32,347 bases of DNA from Facilibium subflavum (GTDB lineage Bacteria > Pseudomonadota > Gammaproteobacteria > Francisellales > Francisellaceae). The stretch is taken from positions 1 to 32,347 of the forward strand of contig NZ_QLIT01000137.1 in assembly GCF_003574485.1 (NCBI RefSeq), written 5' to 3'. Position numbers and translations under genes: made by a program. Under the pieces are notes generated by a model. It ran no database searches and was not told where the DNA came from. It saw only the letters and a list, made by a program, of their open reading frames with translations. Shown in pieces: positions 8,751 to 20,213 of the stretch (positions are counted from its first letter, which is position 1; the number at the start of each line of letters is the position of its first letter).

Positions 8751-9445
8751 TGGCAAAACTATCTAAAAGAATGAAGGCGATTGCTGAAAAATTTGATGCG
8801 AATAAGGCTTATGCTGCAACTGAGGCTTTTGATTTGCTAAGAGACACTTCTAGTGTGAAGTTTAAAGAGTCAATTGATGTGGCGGTTAACTTAGGCGTTG
8901 ATCCACGTAAGTCTGACCAGGTTGTTCGTGGTGCTTCTGTTTTGCCAAATGGCACAGGAAAAAGTGTTCGTGTGGCTGTGTTTACGCAGGGTGAAAATGC
9001 TGAGAAAGCAAAAGAAGCCGGTGCTGACATCGTTGGTATGGATGATTTGGCTGCCGAAGTGAAAAAAGGTAATATTGATTTTGATGTTGTTATTGCAACA
9101 CCTGATGCAATGCGCGTTGTGGGTCAGCTTGGCCAGATTTTGGGACCAAAAGGCTTAATGCCAAACCCTAAAGTTGGTACGGTGACGACTGATGTTGCTC
9201 AGGCAGTTACAAATGCAAAAGCAGGCCAGGTTCGTTTTCGTGTAGATAAGGCAGGTATTGTCCATACAACGATTGGTAAGGCAGATTTCACATCAGATGC
9301 TTTACAGCAAAACTTGGAAATGCTGTTGGCTGACTTGAAAAAACTTAAGCCAGCAAGTTCAAAAGGTGTTTACTTGAAAAAGATTACTGTTTCAAGCACG
9401 ATGGGTCCTGGATTAACACTTGACATGTCGTCGGTTGCAGTGTAA
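8750..9445 (+). CDS. rplA: 50S ribosomal protein L1
   Basis: A 231-residue L1-stalk protein (E. coli 234) that helps E-site tRNA release and, in E. coli, represses its own L11 operon mRNA. Family motifs include [48 protein letters not shown] and the C-terminal [17 protein letters not shown]. The ATG overlaps the rplK stop. Confidence 0.98.
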   Translation: MAKLSKRMKAIAEKFDANKAYAATEAFDLLRDTSSVKFKESIDVAVNLGVDPRKSDQVVRGASVLPNGTGKSVRVAVFTQGENAEKAKEAGADIVGMDDLAAEVKKGNIDFDVVIATPDAMRVVGQLGQILGPKGLMPNPKVGTVTTDVAQAVTNAKAGQVRFRVDKAGIVHTTIGKADFTSDALQQNLEMLLADLKKLKPASSKGVYLKKITVSSTMGPGLTLDMSSVAV

Positions 9446-9479
9446 TATAAGCAGCCTTTTGGTAGTAAGTTTCTTTGGG

Positions 9480-9575
9480 TCGCTGACACCTTCAACAAGG
9501 TGGGCAGTGATGTCAAAGACCGTAGGTGTGCTTGCAAAAGCGCTTAATTTCCTACGCAGACGATGCGAGTGACCT
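9480..9575 (+). promoter_or_regulatory. Ribosomal protein L10 leader (autoregulatory mRNA element)
   Basis: The 200-base gap between rplA and rplJ contains the features of the L10 leader, to which the L10-(L7/L12) complex binds to repress translation. They are a CACCTT/AAGGTG hairpin (9487-9502) and a helix closed by CGTAGG (9521-9526) with CCTACG (9551-9556), followed by CAGACGATG, resembling the conserved 'CCUACGUAGACGG' of this family. Boundaries are approximate. Confidence 0.75.
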
Positions 9576-9645
9576 GAAAAATAAAATTTGACTGGTTTCA
9601 AACATCGTATTAAATAACGTGGACAAAAAACAAGAGGATTAGCAC

Positions 9646-10164
9646 ATGGCGCTAAAGCTTGAAGATAAGAAAGCGATTGTGGCAGAAGTAGCTGAACAAG
9701 CATCCTCAGCGTTGTCTGCGGCGGTAGCTGATTACCGTGGTTTGACAGTGAATCAAATGAGTGAGTTACGTAAACAAGCTCGTGAATCAGGTGTTTATTT
9801 AAAAGTTGTTCGCAATAATTTAGCAAAAATTGCTGTTAAAGAGACTGAGTTTGAATGCATGACTGATGCATTTGTTGGTCCTTTAGTTTTGGCTTTTTCA
9901 AAAGAAGAGCCAGGTGCTGCTGCTAAATTATTCAAAAACTTTATGAAAGATCATAAAGCGTTTGAAGTGAGGAACTTGGCAATGAGTGGTGAACTTTTTG
10001 GTGCGGATAAATTAGAAGAAATGTCTAAATTACCAAGCCGTGAAGAAGCGCTTAGCTTATTGTGTAGTGTTCTACAGGCACCTGTCACGAAATTTGTGCG
10101 TACACTTAATGAGATTCCAGCTCAGGCTGTGCGTGTATTTGCCGCTGTTGGCGAAGCGAGATAA
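9646..10164 (+). CDS. rplJ: 50S ribosomal protein L10
   Basis: A 172-residue stalk base protein (E. coli 165). It carries L7/L12 dimers on its C-terminal helix and binds 23S rRNA through its N-terminal domain. The family pattern is MALKLEDKKAIVAEVAEQ, ADYRGLTVNQMSELRKQAR and VYLKVVRNNLAK. AAGAGG precedes the ATG. Regulation is expected through the leader just upstream. Confidence 0.97.
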   Translation: MALKLEDKKAIVAEVAEQASSALSAAVADYRGLTVNQMSELRKQARESGVYLKVVRNNLAKIAVKETEFECMTDAFVGPLVLAFSKEEPGAAAKLFKNFMKDHKAFEVRNLAMSGELFGADKLEEMSKLPSREEALSLLCSVLQAPVTKFVRTLNEIPAQAVRVFAAVGEAR

Positions 10165-10220
10165 AAACCACTTTTCGTTTTTTGTGAATATAGAAACTAT
10201 TTAATAGGAGTTATGAAAAA

Positions 10221-10595
10221 ATGGCTATTACTAAAGAAGACATTCTAAATGCTGTTGCTGAAATGAGCGTTATGGATGTTTGTGACTTGGTTAAAATGAT
10301 GGAAGAAAAATTCGGCGTTTCAGCGCAAGCAGCTGTTGCAGTTGCTGCACCTGCAGGTGGCGAAGCTGCTGCTGTAGAAGAAAAAACTGAATTTGACGTT
10401 GTTTTAACTGAAGCTGGTTCTAACAAAGTTGGCGCGATTAAAGCAGTTCGTGCAGCAACTGGCTTAGGTCTTAAAGAAGCAAAAGAAGCAGTTGAAGGCG
10501 TTCCTTATACTGTTAAAGAAGGTGTTGCAAAAGAAGAAGCTGAAGCGCTTAAAAAGCAGCTTGAAGAAGCTGGCGCTAAAGTTGAGCTTAAGTAA
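10221..10595 (+). CDS. rplL: 50S ribosomal protein L7/L12
   Basis: A 124-residue stalk protein that recruits translational GTPases. It has an N-terminal dimerisation helix pair, the Ala-rich hinge ([16 protein letters not shown]) and the highly conserved globular domain ([42 protein letters not shown]). AATAGGAG precedes the start. It is followed by an attenuator-like hairpin. Confidence 0.98.
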   Translation: MAITKEDILNAVAEMSVMDVCDLVKMMEEKFGVSAQAAVAVAAPAGGEAAAVEEKTEFDVVLTEAGSNKVGAIKAVRAATGLGLKEAKEAVEGVPYTVKEGVAKEEAEALKKQLEEAGAKVELK

Positions 10596-10621
10596 TCACC
10601 CGATTATTTTAAGTTAAAATG

Positions 10622-10656
10622 AAAGGCTAATAGGTTATTTTACCTGTTGGCCTTTT
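10622..10656 (+). terminator. rplL-rpoB attenuator-type terminator
   Basis: AAAGGCTAATAGGT pairs with ACCTGTTGGCCTTT over 14 bp (two G-U pairs) around a TATTTT loop, followed by TTTT. A partial terminator in this gap is known in E. coli, where it lowers rpoBC expression relative to the ribosomal proteins; the same role is inferred here. Confidence 0.75.
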
Positions 10657-10772
10657 GTGCTATGTAATTTTATATTTGTGACTTAAATAAGAAGTGACAA
10701 AGACAGATTAAAGTTTTCCAAACTTTTGGCATGTTTAGTGGTTAAAATGAATGTAATCAGAGGAAATGCCTG

Positions 10773-13700
10773 ATGCCTTACTCATACGCTGAGAAAAAAA
10801 GAATTCGTAAAGAATTTGGAAGCCTTCCAAATATTCTTGATGTCCCATATTTACTTGCTGTTCAAGTAGATTCATATAAACAGTTTTTACAAAAGGATGA
10901 AGCTCCTAAAAGCCGCAAAGAAATTGGGCTTGAGGCAGCTTTTAAATCCGTTTTCCCCATCACCAGTCTTTCTGGTTATTCTGAGCTTCACTATGTAAGC
11001 TATAAGCTTGGTGAGCCAGCATTTGATGAAAATGAATGCCATATTCGCGGTGTGAGTTATGCCGCACCTTTACGTGTTAAACTACGCCTTGTCATATATG
11101 ATAAAGAAGCACCTGCTGATGATAAAGTAATCAAAGATGTGAGAGAGCAGGAAGTTTACATGGGTGAAATCCCCTTGATGACAAGCAATGGTACCTTCGT
11201 AATCAACGGTACTGAAAGAGTGGTTGTTTCTCAGTTGCATCGTTCACCTGGTGTGTTTTTTGACCATGATCGTGGTAAGACGCATTCCTCAGGTAAAATA
11301 TTACATTCTGCAAGAGTCATTCCTTATAGAGGCTCCTGGCTGGATTTTGAATTCGATCCAAAAGATTTGCTTTATGTGCGTATTGACCGCCGCCGCAAAC
11401 TGCCATCTACCGTTTTACTAAAAGCATTGGGTTACACTGATGCCCAGTTGATAAAGATTTTCTATGAACCGGTCAAGTTTGCGGTGCAAGAAGGTGTGCT
11501 GATGATGACTTTTGATCCGGATTCATTAAAAGGAACCACAGCTTCTTTTGACATTTTGGATAAAGATGGCAATAAATTGGTTGCCGAAGGCAAGCGTGTT
11601 ACAGCACGCCACACTAAAAAGATGAAAGAGCAAGGCTTATCTTTGATGGAAGTGCCATTATCTTATGTGGTGGGTAAAGCGCTATATGAGCCAGTTGTTG
11701 ATGAAACAACCGGTGAAGTCCTGGCACAGGCAAATGAGGAAATTACGCCAGCATTATTAGAGAAGCTTTCTGATTATGGTATTCGTCATTTTGAAACTAT
11801 TGATACGAATGATTTAGACCGTGGCGCCTATATTGCGAATACTTTACGTAATGATATTTGTCAGACGCGTGATGACGCTTTAGTTGAAATTTATCGTATG
11901 ATGCGACCAGGTGAGCCACCAACAAAAGAGTCTGCTGAAGCATTGTTTGGAGGCTTGTTTTTTTCTGAAGACCGTTATGATTTATCAGCAGTAGGTCGAA
12001 TGAAGTTTAATAACCGCTTGGGTCGTAAAAGCGGTGAAGGCTCTGGTATCCTAAGTAAAGAAGATATTATTGATGTGGTTAAAACATTAATCGATATTCG
12101 TGATGGTCGTGGCGAAGTTGATGATATTGATCATTTGGGTAACCGTCGTATTCGTGCGGTGGGCGAGATGACTGAGAATCAATTCCGTATTGGGCTTGTT
12201 CGTGTTGAACGTTCTGTGCGTGAGCGCTTATCAATGGTTGATCGTGAAAGTGCGATGCCGCAAGATCTCGTCAATGCAAAGCCAATTACAGCTTCAATCA
12301 AAGAATTTTTTGGCTCAGGCGCGCTATCTCAATTTATGGATCAGGATAACCCATTATCAGAGGTTACACATAAGCGTCGTATTTCGGCGTTAGGCCCAGG
12401 TGGTTTGTCTCGTGATCGAGCTGGCTTTGAGGTGCGTGACGTTCATACAACACATTATGGTCGTTTATGCCCGATTGAAACGCCAGAAGGACCAAATATT
12501 GGTTTGATTAACTCCTTGGCATGTTATGCAAGAACAAATGACTACGGTTTTCTAGAGGCCCCTTATCGTAAGGTTATTGACGGTGTGGCAACAGATGAAA
12601 TCGAGTATTTGTCTGCGATTGACGAAGGCAATTATGTGATTGCACAGGCTTCTGCAACAATGGATAAAAATGGTCGTTTGATTGATGATCTGATTCAGTG
12701 TCGTTCAAAAGGGGAAGCTGTCTTTACAACAGCAGACAAAATTCAGTATATGGATGTTTCTGCAAAGCAGATGGTCTCCGTTGCAGCAGCACTTATTCCA
12801 TTCTTGGAGCATGATGATGCAAACCGTGCATTGATGGGATCAAACATGCAACGTCAGGCTGTGCCAACATTACGTGCTGAGAAGCCATTAGTGGGTACTG
12901 GAATGGAGCGTATCGTTGCACGGGATTCTGGCACTTGTATTGTTGCCAAGCGTTCAGGTGTTGTGGATGCCGTTGATGGTGGCCGTATCGTTGTTTGTGT
13001 AAATGCAGATGAAGTCGGTGAAGAAGAATCAGTCGTTGATATTTATAATTTAACGAAGTTCCGCCGTTCCAACAAAAACACATGTATCAATCAGCGCCCA
13101 ATCGTTAAGCCAGGTGATCAGGTTGAAAAAGGCGATATCCTTGCTGATGGCTCCTCAACTGATATGGGAGAGTTAGCACTTGGGCAAAATCTTTTGGTTG
13201 CCTTTATGCCTTGGAATGGATTTAACTTTGAGGATTCTATTTTATTATCTGAGCGTGTGGTTGAAGATGATCGCTATACATCGATTCACATCGAAGAGCT
13301 GACCTGTATCGCACGTGATACGAAGCTTGGTGCTGAAGAGATTACGGCGGATATTCCAAATGTCAGCGAAAGTGCGCTAAATAAATTAGATGAATCAGGG
13401 ATCGTATATATTGGTGCGAATGTTGCCCCAGGAGATATTCTTGTGGCAAAAATCACACCAAAAGCAGAACAGCAATTAACGCCAGAAGAAAAACTGCTGC
13501 GTGCTATCTTTGGTGAGAAAGCTTCTGATGTTAAAGATAGCTCTTTGCGTATGCCAACTGGTATGTTTGGTACTGTTATTAATGTACAGGTATTCACGCG
13601 TGATGGTGTGGAAAAAGATCCACGCTCAGTTGAAATTGAAAAGGCAGAACTTGAAAGAGTTCGTAAGGATCTTCGTGATGAATATCGCATTATTGAAGGT

Positions 13701-14864
13701 GCTGTTCGCGCGTATTTATTTGAGTTATTACCTGGTAAGAAAGCACTTGCCGGTCCTGCAGGGCTTAAGCGAGGTGTGGAAATTACGAAGGATTATTTAA
13801 ATAGCCTGGAGTTAAAGCAGTGGCTTGATATTCGCGTTGAAGATGAAGCTGTCTCAGATGCTATTTTACGCTCAAAAGCACAGATTGAGCAGGCGCGTAA
13901 AGACTTTGAAACAAAATTTGAAGCCAAACGTAAAAAGTTAACACAAGGTGATGACTTATCACCTGGGGTGTTAAAAATCGTTAAGGTTTTTGTTGCCGTT
14001 AAGCGCCGTATTCAAGCGGGTGATAAGATGGCAGGCCGCCATGGTAACAAAGGTGTTGTTTCAAGAATCTTACCTATTGAAGATATGCCTTATTTAGAAG
14101 ATGGTACACCAATGGATATCGTTTTGAATCCTTTAGGGGTTCCTTCACGTATGAACATCGGTCAGGTCTTAGAGACACATATGGGTATGGCAGCACGCGG
14201 CTTGGGTAAAAAAATTAGTCAAACACTTGAGTCAACACAAAAAGCTGCTGATATTCGTAAAGTGCTTGAGCAGGTTTATAACACAGTAGGCAATAAGAAG
14301 GTTGATCTGTCTGCGCTTGATGATGATCAAGTAATTGAAATGGCATATAACTTAAAATCTGGCGTGCCGATTGCAACACCGGTGTTTGATGGTGCCAAAG
14401 AGCAAGACATCAAGTCTTTGCTTAAAGTATGTGATATACCTGAAAGTGGCCAGATGACACTATATGATGGTCGAACCGGGCAGCCATTTGACCGTGATGT
14501 AACAGTGGGTTGCATGTATATGTTGAAGCTTGATCACTTGGTAGATGATAAGATGCATGCGCGTTCAACTGGTTCATATAGTCTGGTAACTCAGCAGCCA
14601 TTAGGTGGTAAAGCGCAATTTGGTGGCCAGCGTTTCGGTGAGATGGAAGTTTGGGCACTGCAAGCATATGGTGCAGCGTATACATTGCGTGAAATGCTGA
14701 CGGTTAAATCAGATGATGTGAACGGGCGTACGAGGATGTATAAAAATATCGTTGACGGTAACTTCAAAATGGATGCAAGCATTCCTGAATCATTTAATGT
14801 ATTGATGAAAGAAGTACGTGCGCTGGGTATTGATATTGACTTAGAGTCGGATATGGAGTCATAA
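10773..14864 (+). CDS. rpoB: DNA-directed RNA polymerase subunit beta
   Basis: A 1363-residue catalytic subunit (E. coli 1342). The rifampicin region is complete: [19 protein letters not shown] then [20 protein letters not shown], with the Asp, His and Ser positions of the usual resistance sites unchanged; the only difference I note from E. coli is Asp for Asn in 'DQNNP'. Other signatures are [47 protein letters not shown] and the C-terminal [23 protein letters not shown]. The start [16 protein letters not shown] matches the family, and AGAGGAAA precedes it. Confidence 0.99.
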   Translation: MPYSYAEKKRIRKEFGSLPNILDVPYLLAVQVDSYKQFLQKDEAPKSRKEIGLEAAFKSVFPITSLSGYSELHYVSYKLGEPAFDENECHIRGVSYAAPLRVKLRLVIYDKEAPADDKVIKDVREQEVYMGEIPLMTSNGTFVINGTERVVVSQLHRSPGVFFDHDRGKTHSSGKILHSARVIPYRGSWLDFEFDPKDLLYVRIDRRRKLPSTVLLKALGYTDAQLIKIFYEPVKFAVQEGVLMMTFDPDSLKGTTASFDILDKDGNKLVAEGKRVTARHTKKMKEQGLSLMEVPLSYVVGKALYEPVVDETTGEVLAQANEEITPALLEKLSDYGIRHFETIDTNDLDRGAYIANTLRNDICQTRDDALVEIYRMMRPGEPPTKESAEALFGGLFFSEDRYDLSAVGRMKFNNRLGRKSGEGSGILSKEDIIDVVKTLIDIRDGRGEVDDIDHLGNRRIRAVGEMTENQFRIGLVRVERSVRERLSMVDRESAMPQDLVNAKPITASIKEFFGSGALSQFMDQDNPLSEVTHKRRISALGPGGLSRDRAGFEVRDVHTTHYGRLCPIETPEGPNIGLINSLACYARTNDYGFLEAPYRKVIDGVATDEIEYLSAIDEGNYVIAQASATMDKNGRLIDDLIQCRSKGEAVFTTADKIQYMDVSAKQMVSVAAALIPFLEHDDANRALMGSNMQRQAVPTLRAEKPLVGTGMERIVARDSGTCIVAKRSGVVDAVDGGRIVVCVNADEVGEEESVVDIYNLTKFRRSNKNTCINQRPIVKPGDQVEKGDILADGSSTDMGELALGQNLLVAFMPWNGFNFEDSILLSERVVEDDRYTSIHIEELTCIARDTKLGAEEITADIPNVSESALNKLDESGIVYIGANVAPGDILVAKITPKAEQQLTPEEKLLRAIFGEKASDVKDSSLRMPTGMFGTVINVQVFTRDGVEKDPRSVEIEKAELERVRKDLRDEYRIIEGAVRAYLFELLPGKKALAGPAGLKRGVEITKDYLNSLELKQWLDIRVEDEAVSDAILRSKAQIEQARKDFETKFEAKRKKLTQGDDLSPGVLKIVKVFVAVKRRIQAGDKMAGRHGNKGVVSRILPIEDMPYLEDGTPMDIVLNPLGVPSRMNIGQVLETHMGMAARGLGKKISQTLESTQKAADIRKVLEQVYNTVGNKKVDLSALDDDQVIEMAYNLKSGVPIATPVFDGAKEQDIKSLLKVCDIPESGQMTLYDGRTGQPFDRDVTVGCMYMLKLDHLVDDKMHARSTGSYSLVTQQPLGGKAQFGGQRFGEMEVWALQAYGAAYTLREMLTVKSDDVNGRTRMYKNIVDGNFKMDASIPESFNVLMKEVRALGIDIDLESDMES

Positions 14865-14888
14865 GACTTTTAAAGTACAGCCGATTCT

Positions 14889-14908
14889 CGCAGGCACAAA
14901 TGCCTGCG
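14889..14908 (+). other. Perfect hairpin between rpoB and rpoC
   Basis: CGCAGGCA-CAAA-TGCCTGCG is an 8-bp GC-rich stem with a 4-base loop, 35 bases before the rpoC start. There is no T-run, so it is probably an mRNA processing or stability element and not a terminator. Confidence 0.6.
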
Positions 14909-14943
14909 TTCGTTAAAACTTCGTAAAGAATAGGAGTATAGCC

Positions 14944-17900
14944 TTGAACAACTTGCTAGGCAGTATGAAACGACAAGGTAAAGATCTAGAGTTTGATCGT
15001 ATCAAAGTATCGCTGGCATCACCAGAAATGATTCATTCATGGTCTTATGGTGAAGTGAAAAAGCCAGAAACGATTAATTATAGAACGTTTAAGCCAGAAC
15101 GTGATGGTTTGTTCTGTGCTAAAATTTTTGGTCCAATTAAGGACTATGAGTGCTTGTGTGGGAAGTACAAGCGTTTAAAACATCGCGGCATCATTTGCGA
15201 AAAATGTGGTGTTGAGGTGACACAATCTCGTGTGCGTCGTGAACGCATGGGGCATATTGATTTAGCATGTCCAGTTGCTCATATCTGGTATTTAAAATCA
15301 TTGCCATCGCGTATTGGTTTGCTATTAGATATGACGTTACGTGATATTGAGCGAATTTTATATTTTGAAGCATATGTCGTTACAGATGCAGGAATGACAC
15401 CATTTGAGACAGGTCAGCTGTTAAATGAAGAAACTTACCTTGATGCACTTGAAGAGTATGGTGATGAGTTTGAAGCGCAAATGGGTGCAGAAGCTGTTCA
15501 GAAACTTTTGATGGACGTTGATTTGCCGCATGAAATTGAAACGATTCGTGAAGAAATTCCAGCGACAAATTCTGAAACTAAATTAAAAAAACTGACTAAG
15601 CGTTTGAAGCTATTAGAATCATTTTATGAATCGGGGAACAAGCCAGAGTGGATGATTATGTCGGTTTTACCGGTATTACCACCTGACCTTCGTCCATTGG
15701 TACCATTAGATGGTGGCCGTTTTGCCACATCTGATTTAAATGATTTATACCGCCGTGTTATTAACCGTAACAATCGTTTAAAGCGATTATTAGAGCTAAG
15801 CGCGCCTGATATTATTGTACGTAATGAAAAAAGGATGCTACAGGAATCTGTCGATGCACTTTTAGATAATGGTCGTCGTGGTCGTGCTGTGACAGGTTCT
15901 AATAAACGTGCTTTGAAATCATTGGCAGATATGATTAAGGGTAAGCAGGGTCGTTTCCGGCAAAACCTTTTAGGTAAGCGTGTTGATTATTCAGGACGTT
16001 CTGTTATTACCGTGGGGCCAACTTTGCGCCTTCACCAGTGCGGTTTGCCAAAGAAAATGGCATTAGAGTTATTTAAACCTTTTGTTTATTCTAAGCTTGA
16101 GCACTATGGCCATGCATCAACAATCAAAGCTGCCAAGAAAATGGTTGAACATGAAGAAGCAGTGGTCTGGGATGTTTTAGAAGAAGTTATTCGTGAGCAC
16201 CCTGTATTATTAAACCGTGCGCCAACGTTACATAGACTTGGGATTCAGGCATTTGAGCCAACGTTGATTGAAGGCAAGGCAATTCAGTTGCATCCATTAG
16301 TATGTACAGCATTTAACGCGGACTTTGATGGAGACCAGATGGCAGTTCATGTGCCATTGACGATCGAAGCGCAATTAGAAGCGCGTGCATTAATGATGTC
16401 AACAAATAATATTTTATCACCAGCCAGTGGAACACCAGTAATTGCACCAACACAGGATATCGTGCTTGGTCTTTACTACATCACACGTGAAGGCGTGAAT
16501 GCTAAAGGTGAAGGTAAACTATTTGCTGATTTGCGTCACGTTCAGCGTGCGTATGATGCAGGTGTTGTTGATGTGCATGCCAAAATCAAAGTTCGTTTGG
16601 ATCATAAGGTATTATTAGAGTCTGGTGAGTATGAATATGAAAAGGGTATTGTTGAGACAACAGTAGGTCGTGCTTTACTATCAAGTATTCTACCAGAAGG
16701 TCTGCCGTTTTCGTTGATTAACCAGACTTTAACTAAGAAAGTTATTGCTAAGATCGTTGACCAGTGTTATCGCCGGTTAGGTACAAAAGAAACGGTTATT
16801 TTTGCTGACCAATTAATGTATGCAGGTTATAAATATTCAACGAAATCTGGTATCTCAATCGGTATTAACGATATGATTATCCCAGAAAGCAAAGCAACTA
16901 TTTTGGCTGAAGCGGAAGACCAGGTCAAAGAAATTACAGAACAGTATGCCAGTGGCTTAGTAACTGATGGTGAGCGCAAAAACAAGGTGATTGATATCTG
17001 GACGCGCGCCAATGAAAAGGTTGCAAGATCAATGATGGCCGTTATTTCTAAAGAGGTTGTTGCAGATAAAGCTGGGCAAGAGGTTGAGCAGGAGTCATTC
17101 AACTCAGTTTATATGATGGCTGACTCAGGTGCTAGGGGTTCAGCAGCACAGATTAGACAGCTTGCTGGTATGCGTGGTTTGATGGCAAAGCCAGATGGTT
17201 CAATTATTGAAACACCAATTACGGCAAACTTCCGTGAAGGTCTTTCTGTATTACAGTACTTTACTTCAACACATGGTGCGCGTAAAGGTCTGGCAGATAC
17301 AGCATTGAAAACAGCTAACTCTGGTTATTTAACTCGCCGTTTGGTTGATGTGGCGCAGGATCTGGTTATTCTAGAAGATGATTGTGGTACGATCAAAGGT
17401 TTGACAACTTCTGCACTCATTGAAGGTGGCGATGTTGTGGTACCTCTTGCTGAGCGTATTTTGGGCCGTGTTACAGCAGATACGATTTATAAGCCAGGCA
17501 CGAATGATGTATTGGTTGAAGCTGGAACATTATTAGATGAAAAGCTGGTTGAGCTCATTGAGGACAATGGGGTTGACCAGGTGCTTATCCGTTCATCCAT
17601 TACTTGTGAAACACGCCGTGGATTATGTGCAAAATGTTATGGTCGTGATTTGGCTCGTGGACACTTGGTGAACTCTGGTGAATCTGTCGGTGTTGTTGCT
17701 GCACAATCTATTGGTGAGCCAGGTACGCAGTTGACAATGCGTACTTTCCATATTGGTGGGGCGGCTTCTCAGGAGTCAGTTGATAACAACGTTCAAATTA
17801 AAAATGCAGGTCGCATTAAATTTAATAATATCAAAACCGTTAAAAATCGTGAGAATAATAACGTTGTTGTCTCACGTTCTGGCGAAATCAGTATTATTGA

Positions 17901-19215
17901 TAAATTTGGTCGTGAACGTGAAAAATATAAAGTACCTTATGGTGCCGTATTGCCAGTTAATGACAATGCTTCTGTAAAAGCAGGCAGCATTGTCGCAACA
18001 TGGGATCCACATACCCACCCAGTAATTGCGGAAGTTTCTGGTAATATTAACTTCGTTGATTTTATCGATGGCGTGACCATGAAGTATCAAGCAGATGAGG
18101 TGACAGGCTTATCAAGTATTGTCATTACTTCTGATTCTCAGAAAAGTGGAAACCGTGAGGTGAAGCCAGTTGTTCGTTTGATTGATAATAATGGTGAAGA
18201 GCTTTGTTTCCCGAATACAAATATTCCTGCCAGTTACTTTATGCCAATAGGCGCTATTTTAAATATTGAAAATGGCACGAAAATTGAAGTCGGTGATGTT
18301 ATTGCACGTATTCCACAAGAAGGTTCAAAGAACAAAGATATTACTGGGGGTCTTCCACGTGTTGCTGACTTATTTGAAGCAAGACGTCCAAAGGATGCAG
18401 CTATTTTGGCGGAAATCTCTGGTATTGTGAGCTTTGGGAAAGAAACAAAAGGCAAACGCCGTTTGATCATCTCTCCAGAAGAAGGCGAGCCGATTGAAAT
18501 TATGATTCCAAAATGGCGTCATATCAACGTCTTTGAAGGAGAACATGTCAGCAAGGGTGAAACCATCTGTGATGGACCAGTAGATCCACATGAGGTTTTA
18601 CGTTTGAAAGGTGTGTATGCTTTAGCAGAGTATATTATTAATGAAATCCAGGAAGTTTATCGCTTACAGGGTGTTGGCATTAATGATAAACACATTGAAA
18701 CCGTTGTCCGTCAGATGCTACGAAAAGTTGTAATCACAGCAGCTGGAGACAGTAGATTTGTTGATGGCGAGCAGGTTGAACTGGTTCAAGCGCTAGAGGC
18801 TAACGACAGGCTTGCTGAAGAAGGCAAGCTTGAAGTACAGTATGAGCCAATTTTATTGGGGATTACTAAGGCTTCATTGTCAACGGAGTCTTTCTTATCG
18901 GCAGCTTCTTTCCAAGAGACGACACGTGTGTTAACAGAAGCTTCAGTCAGTGGTCAGGAAGATCATTTGCGTGGCTTAAAAGAAAATGTATTGATTGGTC
19001 GTTTGATTCCATCAGGAACAGGACTTGCTTATCATCAAGAGCGTAAACGTAAGCATCAGCTTGAAGAAGAGTTTGAGGCTGGACCTTCAGTTGATGAGCT
19101 GGAGATGGCGTTAAGTGCAGCATTAAATGCAGACAGTAATGAAGGCAGTGTTGATCTTGATGATCTGTTTGCAGATGCACCAGATCATGATGAAGATGAC
19201 GACAGGGACGAATAA
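14944..19215 (+). CDS. rpoC: DNA-directed RNA polymerase subunit beta'
   Basis: A 1423-residue catalytic subunit (E. coli 1407). It has the N-terminal zinc finger [20 protein letters not shown] (about residues 66-85), the active-site [12 protein letters not shown] binding Mg2+, the trigger-loop region ending in [19 protein letters not shown], and the second zinc site ([13 protein letters not shown]). The start is TTG at 14944, preceded by TAGGAG; the family sequence ([26 protein letters not shown]) follows directly. The last 30 residues are strongly acidic ([20 protein letters not shown]). It is the last gene of the superoperon. Confidence 0.99.
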   Translation: MNNLLGSMKRQGKDLEFDRIKVSLASPEMIHSWSYGEVKKPETINYRTFKPERDGLFCAKIFGPIKDYECLCGKYKRLKHRGIICEKCGVEVTQSRVRRERMGHIDLACPVAHIWYLKSLPSRIGLLLDMTLRDIERILYFEAYVVTDAGMTPFETGQLLNEETYLDALEEYGDEFEAQMGAEAVQKLLMDVDLPHEIETIREEIPATNSETKLKKLTKRLKLLESFYESGNKPEWMIMSVLPVLPPDLRPLVPLDGGRFATSDLNDLYRRVINRNNRLKRLLELSAPDIIVRNEKRMLQESVDALLDNGRRGRAVTGSNKRALKSLADMIKGKQGRFRQNLLGKRVDYSGRSVITVGPTLRLHQCGLPKKMALELFKPFVYSKLEHYGHASTIKAAKKMVEHEEAVVWDVLEEVIREHPVLLNRAPTLHRLGIQAFEPTLIEGKAIQLHPLVCTAFNADFDGDQMAVHVPLTIEAQLEARALMMSTNNILSPASGTPVIAPTQDIVLGLYYITREGVNAKGEGKLFADLRHVQRAYDAGVVDVHAKIKVRLDHKVLLESGEYEYEKGIVETTVGRALLSSILPEGLPFSLINQTLTKKVIAKIVDQCYRRLGTKETVIFADQLMYAGYKYSTKSGISIGINDMIIPESKATILAEAEDQVKEITEQYASGLVTDGERKNKVIDIWTRANEKVARSMMAVISKEVVADKAGQEVEQESFNSVYMMADSGARGSAAQIRQLAGMRGLMAKPDGSIIETPITANFREGLSVLQYFTSTHGARKGLADTALKTANSGYLTRRLVDVAQDLVILEDDCGTIKGLTTSALIEGGDVVVPLAERILGRVTADTIYKPGTNDVLVEAGTLLDEKLVELIEDNGVDQVLIRSSITCETRRGLCAKCYGRDLARGHLVNSGESVGVVAAQSIGEPGTQLTMRTFHIGGAASQESVDNNVQIKNAGRIKFNNIKTVKNRENNNVVVSRSGEISIIDKFGREREKYKVPYGAVLPVNDNASVKAGSIVATWDPHTHPVIAEVSGNINFVDFIDGVTMKYQADEVTGLSSIVITSDSQKSGNREVKPVVRLIDNNGEELCFPNTNIPASYFMPIGAILNIENGTKIEVGDVIARIPQEGSKNKDITGGLPRVADLFEARRPKDAAILAEISGIVSFGKETKGKRRLIISPEEGEPIEIMIPKWRHINVFEGEHVSKGETICDGPVDPHEVLRLKGVYALAEYIINEIQEVYRLQGVGINDKHIETVVRQMLRKVVITAAGDSRFVDGEQVELVQALEANDRLAEEGKLEVQYEPILLGITKASLSTESFLSAASFQETTRVLTEASVSGQEDHLRGLKENVLIGRLIPSGTGLAYHQERKRKHQLEEEFEAGPSVDELEMALSAALNADSNEGSVDLDDLFADAPDHDEDDDRDE

Positions 19216-19230
19216 ACTATAGATCAAAAT

Positions 19231-19255
19231 CAAGCTGGCTAGTATGGCCAGCTTG
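19231..19255 (+). terminator. Probable terminator after rpoC
   Basis: CAAGCTGGC and GCCAGCTTG form a perfect 9-bp stem with a TAGTATG loop 16 bases after the rpoC stop. The downstream sequence is T-rich (TTGTTGTAATATCTCTTTTATTTTT) but has no immediate T-run, so strength is uncertain. Confidence 0.5.
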
Positions 19256-19367
19256 TTGTAATATCTCTTTTATTTTTATATTACCATAAATTGCTATTGA
19301 CCCCTTCTTGTGGTAGATTAGCTTTACTTTTGAACTCACTGTAGAACAATAAAAAAGTTAATGTGAT

Positions 19368-20192
19368 ATGGATTTAACACTATCAGAGCTTGGTAAAAAA
19401 TCAGCCTATTTAACACAATATGATTCAACACTTTTATTTCCTATTCCACGTCTTTTAAAGCGTCAAGAGCTTGGCATTACTGGGAAACCACAGTTTAAAG
19501 GTGTGGATATCTGGAGTGCATTTGAAATTTCATGGTTAAATCAAAAAGGTAAACCTGAGGTGCGCATTGGCTTATTTGAAATTGATGCGGCAAGTGAGAA
19601 CTTAATTGAGTCTAAAAGCTTTAAGTTATATCTTAACTCATTTAATAACACGCCTTTTGATGATGAATCACAAGTGAAAAGCATTATGCAAAATGATTTA
19701 TCAAAAGCTGTGAATGGTGTTGTTAACGTACAATTAATTAAATTAAAAGATTATGCACAGCGTGTGGAAAACTGTTTTTCTGGGCAATCACTGGATGATT
19801 TGGATGTTGAAATTACTGAGTATGTAACAAACCCGGATTATTTAGCCGCTGATTCACAAGAAATTGTTGAAGAGACACTTACCAGTGATTTGCTTAAATC
19901 AAATTGCCTGGTAACAGAGCAACCAGACTGGGGTAGTGTATTAATCTACTACCAAGGTAATAAAATCGATCACGAAGGGTTATTAAAGTATATTATCTCA
20001 TTTCGTAATCACAATGAATTTCATGAACAATGTGTCGAGCGTATTTTCACAGATATTATGCAAAAATGTAAGCCACAGAAATTGCTGGTTTATGCGCGTT
20101 ATACCAGACGCGGTGGCTTAGATATTAATCCATTGAGATGCAACTTTAACGATAATGGTGCGTTACGAGAAATCCGTTTAGCCCGTCAATAA
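19368..20192 (+). CDS. queF: NADPH-dependent 7-cyano-7-deazaguanine reductase QueF
   Basis: A 274-residue cytoplasmic enzyme that reduces preQ0 to preQ1 in queuosine tRNA modification. The catalytic Cys is C180 in SNCLVTEQPDWG, with the general acid Asp at 187. The family motif ESKSFKLYLNSF is at residues 81-92. Length and the two tunnel-fold halves match the long (E. coli-type, 282 residues) form. It is followed 21 bases later by a queuosine-precursor transporter gene, which supports a salvage/synthesis unit. I looked for a preQ1 riboswitch in the 150 bases upstream and did not see one. Confidence 0.96.
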   Translation: MDLTLSELGKKSAYLTQYDSTLLFPIPRLLKRQELGITGKPQFKGVDIWSAFEISWLNQKGKPEVRIGLFEIDAASENLIESKSFKLYLNSFNNTPFDDESQVKSIMQNDLSKAVNGVVNVQLIKLKDYAQRVENCFSGQSLDDLDVEITEYVTNPDYLAADSQEIVEETLTSDLLKSNCLVTEQPDWGSVLIYYQGNKIDHEGLLKYIISFRNHNEFHEQCVERIFTDIMQKCKPQKLLVYARYTRRGGLDINPLRCNFNDNGALREIRLARQ

Positions 20193-20213
20193 TAAACAAA
20201 AGAGCACAAATAA

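Noticed and set aside
9588-9616. Promoter-like TTGACT / TAAATA with 17-base spacing before rplJ.
   Set aside because: The -10 match is only three of six bases; the L10 leader accounts for the region, so I did not list it.
19256-19367. Possible preQ1 riboswitch upstream of queF.
   Set aside because: I searched for the short stem-loop plus A-rich tail of the preQ1-I class and for the larger classes and found no match.
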